From assembly GCA_051005375.1 (NCBI GenBank), contig JBPCJK010000212.1:1-33833 (forward strand): a DNA stretch of 33,833 bases, in the 5' to 3' direction. This stretch comes from JADDRA01 sp051005375. GTDB taxonomy: Bacteria; Actinomycetota; Acidimicrobiia; Acidimicrobiales; CADCSY01. The notes beneath the pieces were generated by a model that did not search any database, had not been told where the DNA came from, and was given only the letters and a program-made list of their open reading frames with translations. A program made the position numbers and the translations under genes. Of this stretch, positions 23,539 through 30,677 are shown in pieces. The first letter of the stretch is position 1; each line of letters begins with the position of its first letter.

Positions 23539-24489
23539 GTGATCCGGCTCGATCCTGCCAGCGTCCTCCTCCAGTGGGCCGTGGGCGGGCTGTTCTTCGG
23601 GTGGGTGACCACCCGACGGCGGGATGTGGGCGTGGGCTACGGCTGGCTCATCCGCGCCACCTACCTGGTGCTGGCCGCTGGGTCCGTGGCACTGGGGCTG
23701 GCGCTGGGGCCGGTGGTCGTGCGGGACGTGGGTGGCGCCGGCGTCGTCCTGGCCACGGCCGTGGCTCTGGGCGTGTCGGTGGTCCGCCGTCGGGCGGGAG
23801 TTGCCGGCGAGCGGGCCCGCCAGGCCCGGCGATCGGCCCGGGTGGCGGCCATGACCAGCGCCGGCGGGGTGGGCGACATGACCGGCTCCGCCCCACCCGC
23901 TCCCGATCTGGCACCCGGAGCGTCCGGTCATCAGCACGATTCGGGTGCCAGAACGCTGAGTGAGCTCCGCGGTTCTGGCCCCCGTGGCGTTGCCGAGTTC
24001 CCTCCCATCCTCGACCTGGTGGCCCCGGCCCTCGGCGGGGTGGCCCTGGTGGCCGCCGGACTTGCGGCCGGAGGGAACCCGCTCCTGGCCGTGCTCCGCA
24101 CCTTGGTGGGCGCCGCCTTCCTGGGGGCGGTCACCGACGCCATGTTGCTCGGCCACTGGTATCTGGTCCAGCCTGGCTTGGGCCGTGGGCCCCTGCTCGA
24201 GCAGGTGCGCTGGCTGACCGCCCTGTGGCCGGTCGAGGTCGGCCTGCTGCTGGTACCCACGGGGATGGCCTCGGTCCTGTCGGGCACCGTCGACGACGGC
24301 TACAACGGCCTACTCGGTTGGTTCTGGCTGGCCTGTGCCCTCGGCACCATCGTCTTGTGCGGGGTGACCAGGGCGGCCTTGCGGGAGCGCTACTACTCCG
24401 CGGTCATGGCCGCAACAGGGTTGTTGTACCTGGCCATCGTCACCGCCTTCGGCACCGATCTGGTGGCCCGCGCCGTCCTCGCCCCCTGA
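23539..24489 (+). CDS. Hypothetical multi-pass membrane protein
   Basis: A 316-residue protein from GTG 23539 with about eight hydrophobic segments. Three lie in the first 85 residues (QWAVGGLFFGWV; LIRATYLVLAAGSVALGLAL; GVVLATAVALGVSVV). A hydrophilic linker of about 65 residues follows (about 86-150), then five more (ILDLVAPALGGVALVAAGLA ... LLYLAIVTAFGTDLVARAVL). Conserved-looking polar motif: DAMLLGHWYLVQPGL. No family recognised. The linker is unusual: it contains palindrome copy 2 in frame (encoding about GARTLSELRGSG), as if a repeat element had inserted without breaking the frame. The start is placed at the TACCGT/GTG pair; the longer frame upstream is a shadow of the M24 gene. Confidence 0.75.
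   Translation: MIRLDPASVLLQWAVGGLFFGWVTTRRRDVGVGYGWLIRATYLVLAAGSVALGLALGPVVVRDVGGAGVVLATAVALGVSVVRRRAGVAGERARQARRSARVAAMTSAGGVGDMTGSAPPAPDLAPGASGHQHDSGARTLSELRGSGPRGVAEFPPILDLVAPALGGVALVAAGLAAGGNPLLAVLRTLVGAAFLGAVTDAMLLGHWYLVQPGLGRGPLLEQVRWLTALWPVEVGLLLVPTGMASVLSGTVDDGYNGLLGWFWLACALGTIVLCGVTRAALRERYYSAVMAATGLLYLAIVTAFGTDLVARAVLAP
23947..23979. repeat. GCCAGAAC-stem palindrome, copy 2, inside a coding sequence
   Basis: GCCAGAAC (23947-23954) and GTTCTGGC (23972-23979) form a perfect 8-bp stem with a 17-base spacer that can itself fold (GAG/CTC). It falls in the hydrophilic linker of the membrane protein. Confidence 0.65.
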
Positions 24490-24573
24490 TCAGTTGACGG
24501 GGCACGGCGCCGGCAGTGCCAGCGAGGCGCTGTCAGAGGTCGGCCATCGGAGGATCGGGGAAGAGCCACACCC

Positions 24574-25198
24574 GTGGTGCTGTTGGCCTTCGCCGTCACG
24601 TTGCTCGTGGCCGTCCTGATCTCGGAACGGGCGGAGCGCAGCGTCCTCTCCACCGCCGTGCTCTTCCTCGTCGCCGGCATCGTGCTCGGACCTGGCCTGC
24701 CGCCGCCTCCGCCGCCGGCGTGACGGTGGCCACCGCCGCGCCGGCCATGCGTGCAGCGTTCGAGGAGATGGGCGACCTGATCGCCGAGCTGGCCAAGCTG
24801 GCTGCCCTGCTCGTCTTCGGCGCCCTCATCTCGCCAGAGTTCCTGACTGCCATCAGCCCCAGCGGCTACCTCTTCGCCGTCCTCGCCCTACCGGCAGTGC
24901 GGCCGTCGCCCTGGCGGTCGCCCTGGCCCGCAGCGGGCTCTCGAGCAAGGAGTGGGTGGCGGCGGCGTGGTTCGGCCCCAAGGGCTTCGCCTCGGTCGTC
25001 TACGGCCTGCTGATCCTCAACGCCGGCATCGCCCACGGCGAGGAGCTGTTCCACCTCGTCGCCCTGGTGGTGGCCGCCTCCATCGTGGCCCACTCCTCGA
25101 CCGACGTCGTCGTGGCTCGTTGGTTCACTGCCGAGAAGGGGTCGTCCCCCGTGCCCTGGACGAGCGACCGCGGCGGGGCCTCCACCCGGGCCAGAGGC
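24574..25198 (+). pseudogene. CPA1-type cation/proton antiporter, decayed
   Basis: The N-terminus is recognisable from GTG 24574 (VVLLAFAVTLLVAVLISERA, ending VLFLVAGIVLGPG). A large internal piece is then missing: about 400 residues are expected, while what remains spans about 620 bases. The middle continues in another frame (MRAAFEEMGDLIAELAKLAA, LLVFGALISPEF), and after another shift the diagnostic C-terminal CPA1 segment follows (KEWVAAAWFGPKGFASVVYG, then AHSSTDVVVARWF). The ion-binding ND/DD helix is lost. NhaP-type antiporters exchange sodium or potassium for protons. Its position directly upstream of an osmolyte cluster suggests a former osmotic or pH function. The last codons run to within about 20 bases of the amidotransferase start. 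Confidence 0.8.
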
Positions 25199-25206
25199 GG
25201 CCGGAC

Positions 25207-25212
25207 TACCCT
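25207..25212 (+). promoter_or_regulatory. Putative -10 box for the NAGGN cluster
   Basis: TACCCT lies eight bases upstream of ATG 25221. No clear ribosome site, so a leaderless or near-leaderless transcript is likely. Confidence 0.4.
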
Positions 25213-25220
25213 CGAATGGG

Positions 25221-27014
25221 ATGTGCGGCATTGCCGGGGAGCTCCGCCTCGACGGCGCCACCGCCGACGTGGGCGCGGTCGTCGCCATGGCGGCCACCAT
25301 GCACCGGCGGGGGCCCGACGGCAGCGGGGCGTGGGCCCAGGGACGGGTGGCCCTCGCCCACCGTCGGCTCAAGGTCATCGACCTGACCGAGCGGGCGGCC
25401 CAACCCATGGTCGATCCCGACCTCGGCCTGGCCGTGGTGTTCAACGGCTGCGTCTACAACTACCCGGAGCTCCGCCGGGAGCTGACCGCCGAGGGGTACC
25501 GCTTCTTCTCCTCCGGCGACACCGAGGTGGTCCTCAAGGCCTACCGCCACTGGGGAAGCGACTTCGTCGACCACCTCCACGGCATGTTCGCCTGCGCGAT
25601 AGTCGAGACCGCCACCGGACGCCTGGTGCTGGCCCGCGACCGCCTGGGCATCAAGCCGCTGTACCTGACCGAGACCGGCTCGACCCTGCGCTTCGCCTCC
25701 ACCCTGCCCGCCCTGCTCGCTGGAGGCGGCGTCGACACCACCGTCGACCCTGTCGCCCTCCACCACTACCTGAGCTTCCACTCGGTGGTCCCACCACCGC
25801 GCACCATCCTGGCCGGCGTGACCAAGCTGGCCCCGGCCACGGTGCTGGTGGTGGAGCCCGACGGGCGGCGTCGCAGCCATCGCTACTGGGCGCCGTCGGC
25901 CGAGCGCCGCCCGGAGCACGCCGGCATGTCCGCCCGCGATTGGGAGGACGCCGTGCTCGCCTCCCTGCGCACCGCCGTCGAGCGCCGCTTGGTGGCGGAC
26001 GTGCCCGTGGGCGTGCTGCTCTCGGGCGGTCTCGACTCCAGCCTGGTGGTGGGCCTGCTGGCCGAGGCCGGCCAGGCCGGCCTGGCCACCTTCAGCGTGG
26101 GCTTCGAAGCCGTCGCGGGACGCAAGGGAGACGAGTTCGCCTACAGCGACCTTGTGGCCCGCACCTTCGCCACCGACCACCACCAGCTTCGCATCGACGG
26201 CCGCCGGCTCCTCCCCGCCCTGGAGGCGGCGGTGGCAGCCATGAGCGAGCCCATGGTCAGCCACGACTGCGTGGGCTTCCACCTGCTGGCCGAGGAGGTC
26301 AGCTGCCACGTCAAGGTGGTGCAGTCGGGCCAGGGCGCCGACGAGGTGTTCGCCGGCTACCACTGGTACCCGCCACTGGCCGACATCCCCTCCGACGACC
26401 CCCAGGCCACCCTCGACACCTACGCCACCGCTTTCTTCGACCGGGACCACGCCGGTGTCTGCGATCTGGTGGCCCCCGAGTGGCGCCTCGACCACGACCC
26501 CAGCCGCGCTTTCGTCGCCCAGCACCTGGGCCATCCGGGGGCGGGCACCGCCGTCGACCGCGCTCTGCGCCTCGACACCGAGGTCATGCTGGTCGACGAC
26601 CCGGTCAAGCGGGTCGACAACATGACCATGGCCTGGGGCCTGGAGGCCCGGGTGCCGTTCCTCGACCACGAGCTGGTCGAGCTGGCCGCCGCCTGTCCGC
26701 CCGAGCTCAAGTTGGCGTCTGGAGGAAAGGGGGTGCTCAAGGGTGCCGCCCGCCGGGTCATCCCCGCCGAGGTCATCGACCGGCGCAAGGGCTACTTCCC
26801 GGTGCCCGCCCTCACCCACCTGGAGGGGCCGGCCCTGGCCTTGGTGGCCGACGCCCTGCGCGCCCCCGAGGCCAAGGAGCGGGGCTTGTTCCGCCCTGGC
26901 GCCGTCGACGTCCTGCTGGGCGCACCCAACCGCCAGCTCACCCCGCTGGGGGGGAACACCGCCTGGCAGCTGGGGCTGCTCGAGCTGTGGCTCCAGACCC
27001 AGGGGGTGAATTGA
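25221..27014 (+). CDS. asnO: N-acetylglutaminylglutamine amidotransferase (asparagine synthase-like)
   Basis: A 597-residue class II glutamine amidotransferase/asparagine synthase-type enzyme. Met is followed by the nucleophile Cys2 (MCGIAGELRLDG), with HRRGPDGSGAWAQG, AHRRLKVIDLTERAAQPM, FNGCVYNYPELR and ARDRLGIKPLY in the glutaminase domain (1-200). The ATP-pyrophosphatase domain has SGGLDSS at 268-274, SGQGADEVFAGYHWY, and VDNMTMAWGLEARVPFLDHE. The C-terminal region with RRKGYFPVPALTHLEG, and above all the neighbouring genes, identify the NAGGN subgroup (TIGR03104-type) rather than AsnB. It amidates N-acetylglutaminylglutamine to the osmoprotectant NAGGN. Stop and next start are adjacent (TGA-GTG), so it is coupled to the synthetase gene. 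First gene of a three-gene cluster. Confidence 0.93.
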   Translation: MCGIAGELRLDGATADVGAVVAMAATMHRRGPDGSGAWAQGRVALAHRRLKVIDLTERAAQPMVDPDLGLAVVFNGCVYNYPELRRELTAEGYRFFSSGDTEVVLKAYRHWGSDFVDHLHGMFACAIVETATGRLVLARDRLGIKPLYLTETGSTLRFASTLPALLAGGGVDTTVDPVALHHYLSFHSVVPPPRTILAGVTKLAPATVLVVEPDGRRRSHRYWAPSAERRPEHAGMSARDWEDAVLASLRTAVERRLVADVPVGVLLSGGLDSSLVVGLLAEAGQAGLATFSVGFEAVAGRKGDEFAYSDLVARTFATDHHQLRIDGRRLLPALEAAVAAMSEPMVSHDCVGFHLLAEEVSCHVKVVQSGQGADEVFAGYHWYPPLADIPSDDPQATLDTYATAFFDRDHAGVCDLVAPEWRLDHDPSRAFVAQHLGHPGAGTAVDRALRLDTEVMLVDDPVKRVDNMTMAWGLEARVPFLDHELVELAAACPPELKLASGGKGVLKGAARRVIPAEVIDRRKGYFPVPALTHLEGPALALVADALRAPEAKERGLFRPGAVDVLLGAPNRQLTPLGGNTAWQLGLLELWLQTQGVN

Positions 27015-28703
27015 GTGAGCTCCGACCCGAGGAGCAACGTCGCCCTGGAGATGGGCTGGGGCCGGCTGGTGTTCGGCCAGACCTACGCCGACGACGAGGC
27101 CCTGGCCGACGAGCTGCGCTCCGAGGAGCTGGGTCAGCGCGACGTGTGCCTCTACCACCCCGAGTCCCACGTCCTGGTCAGCCGGGTGCCCCACGAGCTC
27201 TTCGTCGACCCCTCCTACACCTTCCGCCGCCGCCTCGACGAGGACGACGACGCTCTCACCTGCCCGCCCCCCCCGGGGGTCACCATCCGCCCCCTGGCCA
27301 GCCGGGCCGATGCCGAGTCGGTCAACCGGCTCTACTCCAAAGCGGGCATGGTCACCGCCCCGCCCGAGGTCATGGAGGCCAACCAGGCCTGCCCCACCTT
27401 CTGCTACCTGGTGGCCGAGGACAGGACCGGCGCGGTGGTGGGCACCGTCACTGGCGTCGACCACGGCCGGGCCTTCGATGACCCCGAGGCCGGCGCCAGC
27501 CTGTGGTGCCTGACCGTCGACCAGACGTCGGCCCGGCCCGGCCTGGGGGCGGCGCTGGTGTGCGCCCTGGCCCAGGTGCTGCGCCGCCAGGGGTGCCGCC
27601 ACGTCGACCTGTCGGTCATGCACGACAACGCCCCGGCCATCGCCCTGTACCAGAAGCTGGGATTCACCCGGGCGCCGGTGCTGTGCGTCAAGCGCAAGAA
27701 CCCCATCAACGAGCCGCTGTTCTCGGGTCCGCTGAGCGACGACCACCGCGCCCTCAACCCCTACGCCCGCATCGTCGCCGATGAGGCCCGGCGCCGGGGC
27801 ATTGGGGTTACGGTGGTCGACGCCGAAGGGGGGTTCCTGCGACTGCGCCACGGGGGCAGGGAGATCGTCACCCGGGAGTCGCTCTCCCAGCTCACCTCGG
27901 CGGTGGCGCTGAGCTGGTGCGACGACAAGCGGGTGACCCGCCGGCTGCTCAAGGCGGCTGGCCTGGCGGTACCCCGGGGCCGGGCGGCGTCCAGTCCCGA
28001 GGCCGATGCCGCCTTCCTGGCCGAGGTGGGGGAGGTGGTGGTCAAGCCGGCTCAGGGCGAGCAGGGGGTGGGCATCACCGTGGGGGTCACCGACGGCGAC
28101 GCCCTGCGTCGGGCGGTCGAGCACGCCCGGGCCTCCTGTCCCGAGGTGCTCTTGGAGCAGCGCTGCCAGGGCGATGACCTACGGGTTGTCGTCATCGGCC
28201 ACGACGTGGTGGCTGCAGCCGTCCGCCGGCCGGCAACCGTGGTGGGCGACGGCCGCCACAAGGTGGAGGAGCTCATCATCACCCAGAGCCGGCGCCGGGC
28301 TTCGGCGACAGGGGGCGAGTCGAGGATCCCGCTCGACGAGGTCACCGCCGATACCGTCCGGGAGTCCGGACGGGCGCTCGACGACGTGCTCGCCGTCGGC
28401 GAGGCCCTGGCCGTGCGCCGGACCGCCAACCTCCACACCGGGGGCACCATCCACGACGTCACCGCCGACCTCCACCCCGCCCTGGCCGAGGCCGCGGTGC
28501 GGGCCAGCCGGGTCCTCGACCTCCCGGTGGCCGGCCTCGACCTGCTCGTCCCCTCGGTCACCGGCCCCGACTACGTGATCATCGAGGCCAACGAGCGACC
28601 GGGCCTGGCCAACCACGAGCCCCAGCCCACCGTGCAGGCCTTCCTCGACCTGCTGTTTCCGTCGACCCATCGCCCCCGAACCGGAGGTTCGGGGGCGATC
28701 TGA
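27015..28703 (+). CDS. ngg: N-acetylglutaminylglutamine synthetase (GNAT plus ATP-grasp)
   Basis: A 562-residue bifunctional enzyme. The N-terminal GNAT acetyltransferase (about residues 90-230) has the acetyl-CoA-binding stretch LTVDQTSARPGLGAALVCAL and the closing VMHDNAPAIALYQKLGFTRA; the C-terminal ATP-grasp ligase (about 265-555) has VVVKPAQGEQGVGITVGV, EVLLEQRCQGDDLRVVVIGH and the metal-binding IIEANERPGLANH. Acetyl transfer to glutamine and ATP-dependent joining to a second glutamine give the NAGG dipeptide that the upstream amidotransferase converts to NAGGN. The conserved N-terminal extension (NVALEMGWGRLVFGQTYADD) and gene order match the TIGR03103 family. GTG 27015 directly follows the upstream stop. 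The last codons encode a perfect stem-loop. Confidence 0.93.
   Translation: MSSDPRSNVALEMGWGRLVFGQTYADDEALADELRSEELGQRDVCLYHPESHVLVSRVPHELFVDPSYTFRRRLDEDDDALTCPPPPGVTIRPLASRADAESVNRLYSKAGMVTAPPEVMEANQACPTFCYLVAEDRTGAVVGTVTGVDHGRAFDDPEAGASLWCLTVDQTSARPGLGAALVCALAQVLRRQGCRHVDLSVMHDNAPAIALYQKLGFTRAPVLCVKRKNPINEPLFSGPLSDDHRALNPYARIVADEARRRGIGVTVVDAEGGFLRLRHGGREIVTRESLSQLTSAVALSWCDDKRVTRRLLKAAGLAVPRGRAASSPEADAAFLAEVGEVVVKPAQGEQGVGITVGVTDGDALRRAVEHARASCPEVLLEQRCQGDDLRVVVIGHDVVAAAVRRPATVVGDGRHKVEELIITQSRRRASATGGESRIPLDEVTADTVRESGRALDDVLAVGEALAVRRTANLHTGGTIHDVTADLHPALAEAAVRASRVLDLPVAGLDLLVPSVTGPDYVIIEANERPGLANHEPQPTVQAFLDLLFPSTHRPRTGGSGAI
28669..28699 (+). terminator. Perfect 14-bp stem-loop overlapping the ngg end
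   Basis: ATCGCCCCCGAACC (28669-28682), loop GGA, GGTTCGGGGGCGAT (28686-28699): every base pairs. It ends two bases before the ngg stop TGA (28701-28703). There is no downstream T run, so it is either an actinobacterial U-less terminator or an mRNA-stabilising or attenuating hairpin between ngg and the peptidase gene. Confidence 0.7.
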
Positions 28704-28771
28704 CGGTGCCCCCCGCTGCTCCGGCGTCGGTCGCAGCCGGGGCCGACTCGGGCCTGCGGCCCTTGTCGTCC

Positions 28772-28777
28772 TAGGCT
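28772..28777 (+). promoter_or_regulatory. Putative -10 box for the M42 peptidase gene
   Basis: TAGGCT lies nine bases before ATG 28787 and downstream of the ngg hairpin, suggesting separate transcription of the peptidase gene. Confidence 0.4.
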
Positions 28778-28786
28778 CCCGCCCCT

Positions 28787-29974
28787 ATGCCGTTTGTCTT
28801 GGCGCCCGCTGAGCCGGAGCGGGCGAAGTTGCTTCCGATCGACATGGACTACGTGTCCGACGTGCTGCTCCGCCTGCTCGCCATCCCCAGCCCGTCGGGA
28901 CGCACAGACCACGTCATGCAGTTGGTGGGTGAGGAGATCAGCGCCCTGGGCATGCCCTTCGAGCTGACCCGACGGGGGGTCCTGCGGGGCGAGCTCGCCG
29001 GTGACGGCGGCGCCGGGGTGGCCGATCGGTCGGTCATCGTGCACGCCGACACCATCGGCTGCATGGTCAAGGCGCTCAAGGGCAACGGCCGCTTGGCCGT
29101 GGTGCCCATCGGGACCCACAGCGCCCGCTTCGCCGAGGGCGCGCGGGTCACCATCTTCGTCGACGACCTCGAGCAGCTCTACACCGGCACAGTCCTGCCG
29201 CTGAAGGCCAGCGGCCACCGCTGGGGCGACGAGGTCGACACCCAGCCCACCGGGTGGGACCACATCGAGGTCAGGGTCGACGAGGCCGTGGCGGACGCCG
29301 CTGGGTTGGCCCGCCTCGGGATCGACGTGGGCGACTTCGTGGCCATCGACGCCAACCCGGTCATCACCGCCTCCGGTTACGTCTGCTCCCGCCACCTCGA
29401 CGACAAGGCCGGCATCGCCGCCGCCCTGGGAGCGTTCAAGACCCTGATCGACCACGGCGCCGCCCTCCCGGTCAACGCCCACCTGCTGGTGACCATCGCC
29501 GAGGAGGTGGGCCTCGGCGCCAGCCACGGCCTCGACGCCGACGTGGCCGAGATGCTCTCCATCGACACCTCTGTGGTCGCTGCAGGGCAAGCGTCCACAG
29601 AGCACACCGTCAACATCGCCGCCCAGGATTCCAGCGGGCCCTTCGACTACCACCTCGTGCGACGCCTGTCGGGGCTGTGCCGCCACCACGGCATCGATCA
29701 CCGTCGTGACGTCTACGGCTGCTACCGCTCCGACGCCGCTTCGGCTCTGGAGGCCGGAGCCGAGACCCGCGCCGCCCTCATCGGTTTCGGCATCGACGCC
29801 AGCCATGGCTACGAGCGCACCCACCTGGACGGCATCCGTCGGGTGGCCGAACTGGTGGCAGTCTACCTCCAGACCGATCTCACCTTCCGCCGCTGGGACA
29901 CCGCTCCCGCCGGCGACCTCCGCGACTTCCCCAGCACCCTGGTGCAGCCGGCCGACGACCTGGGCCCCCGGTAG
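28787..29974 (+). CDS. M42-family metallopeptidase of the NAGGN osmoprotectant system
   Basis: A 395-residue M42 (glutamyl aminopeptidase/cellulase M-type) protein. Metal and catalytic residues by position: His86 and Asp88 in VIVHADTIG; Asp205/Asp206 in SRHLDDKAGIAAA; catalytic Glu239-Glu240 in VTIAEEVGLGASHG; Asp260 in SIDTSVV; and a late His (340 or 346) in DASHGYERTH. A PDZ-like insertion domain lies between about residues 95 and 195. Members of this subgroup always sit beside the NAGGN synthetase and amidotransferase and are presumed to degrade or recycle the dipeptide, though the activity is inferred. It has its own TAGGCT box after the hairpin, so it may be regulated apart from synthesis. 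Length normal. Confidence 0.92.
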   Translation: MPFVLAPAEPERAKLLPIDMDYVSDVLLRLLAIPSPSGRTDHVMQLVGEEISALGMPFELTRRGVLRGELAGDGGAGVADRSVIVHADTIGCMVKALKGNGRLAVVPIGTHSARFAEGARVTIFVDDLEQLYTGTVLPLKASGHRWGDEVDTQPTGWDHIEVRVDEAVADAAGLARLGIDVGDFVAIDANPVITASGYVCSRHLDDKAGIAAALGAFKTLIDHGAALPVNAHLLVTIAEEVGLGASHGLDADVAEMLSIDTSVVAAGQASTEHTVNIAAQDSSGPFDYHLVRRLSGLCRHHGIDHRRDVYGCYRSDAASALEAGAETRAALIGFGIDASHGYERTHLDGIRRVAELVAVYLQTDLTFRRWDTAPAGDLRDFPSTLVQPADDLGPR

Positions 29975-29979
29975 CGCTG

Positions 29980-30606
29980 GTGGCCGGTGGGGCTGATGGC
30001 CTGCTGCGCATCGTCGATCGGGTGGGCGAGGTGGGCGTCGGGGCGCTGATCGCCCTGGAGAACCTGTTCCCACCCATCCCCTCGGAGCTCATCCTTCCCT
30101 TCGCCGGATTCCGGGCCGAGCGAGGCGACCTGAACCTGGTGCTGGCGTGGGTGGCGGCCACCGTCGGCGCCCTGGTCGGTGCCCTGGTGCTGTACGCCCT
30201 CGGGGCCTGGATCGGGTCGGAGCGCCTGCACGACCTGGCCGGCAAGCGCTGGTTCATCGTCTTCGGCCAGAAGGACTACGAGCGCGGCGAGCGCTTCTTC
30301 GAGCGCCATGGGGGCAAGATCGTGTTCTTCGGCCGTTGCGTGCCCATCGTCCGCAGCGTGGTGTCGGTGCCTGCCGGTGTGGCCAGGATGCCGCTGGGCC
30401 GCTTCTGCGCCTACACCGCCGCCGGCAGCGCCATCTGGAACGCCCTGTTCATCGGCGCCGGCTACCAACTCGGTCAGAACTACGATCGGGTTGAGGGGTG
30501 GGTCACGCCCATCGCCTACGTCGTGCTCGCCGCCCTGGTGGCCTGGGTGGTGTGGCTCTCCTGGCGCAAGGTCCAGCGCCTGCGGGCCACCCGCGCCTCG
30601 GTGTAG
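29980..30606 (+). CDS. DedA-family (VTT/SNARE-associated) membrane protein
   Basis: A 208-residue protein with four to six membrane segments. DedA hallmarks: ENLFPPIPSELILPFAGF in the first re-entrant region; FFERHGGKIVFFGRCVPIVR and SVVSVPAGVARMPLGRF with the conserved arginine/proline pattern; then GSAIWNALFIGAGYQLG. DedA proteins are proton-coupled lipid transporters or flippases, or affect envelope homeostasis. GTG 29980 lies five bases after the peptidase stop, so it is probably in the same transcript, though a tie to osmolyte metabolism is unproven. Ends near a palindrome (30618-30667) separating it from the convergent kinase gene. Confidence 0.92.
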   Translation: MAGGADGLLRIVDRVGEVGVGALIALENLFPPIPSELILPFAGFRAERGDLNLVLAWVAATVGALVGALVLYALGAWIGSERLHDLAGKRWFIVFGQKDYERGERFFERHGGKIVFFGRCVPIVRSVVSVPAGVARMPLGRFCAYTAAGSAIWNALFIGAGYQLGQNYDRVEGWVTPIAYVVLAALVAWVVWLSWRKVQRLRATRASV

Positions 30607-30617
30607 CAGGTGGCTCT

Positions 30618-30667
30618 GTTCTGGCCCCGGAGTCGCGGGGAAATCGTCTCGCTCCTGGGGCCAGAAC
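30618..30667. repeat. GCCAGAAC-stem palindrome, copy 3 (possible bidirectional terminator)
   Basis: Arms GTTCTGGCCCC (30618-30628) and GGGGCCAGAAC (30657-30667) are perfect 11-base inverted repeats with a 28-base loop. It is placed between the convergent stops of dedA (30606) and the kinase gene (30678). No T run on either strand. Shares its stem core with copies 1 and 2. Confidence 0.7.
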
Positions 30668-30677
30668 GCCCGGGATC

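Noticed and set aside
24956..27481. 841-residue plus-strand ORF overlapping asnO in another frame
   Set aside because: Its first 60 residues are the CPA1 remnant; the rest is an Arg/Pro-rich shadow of the amidotransferase.
25206..28124. 972-residue minus-strand ORF opposite the NAGGN genes
   Set aside because: Low-complexity Gly/Val/Gln/His composition typical of antisense reading in high-GC codons; the plus strand holds two clear enzymes.
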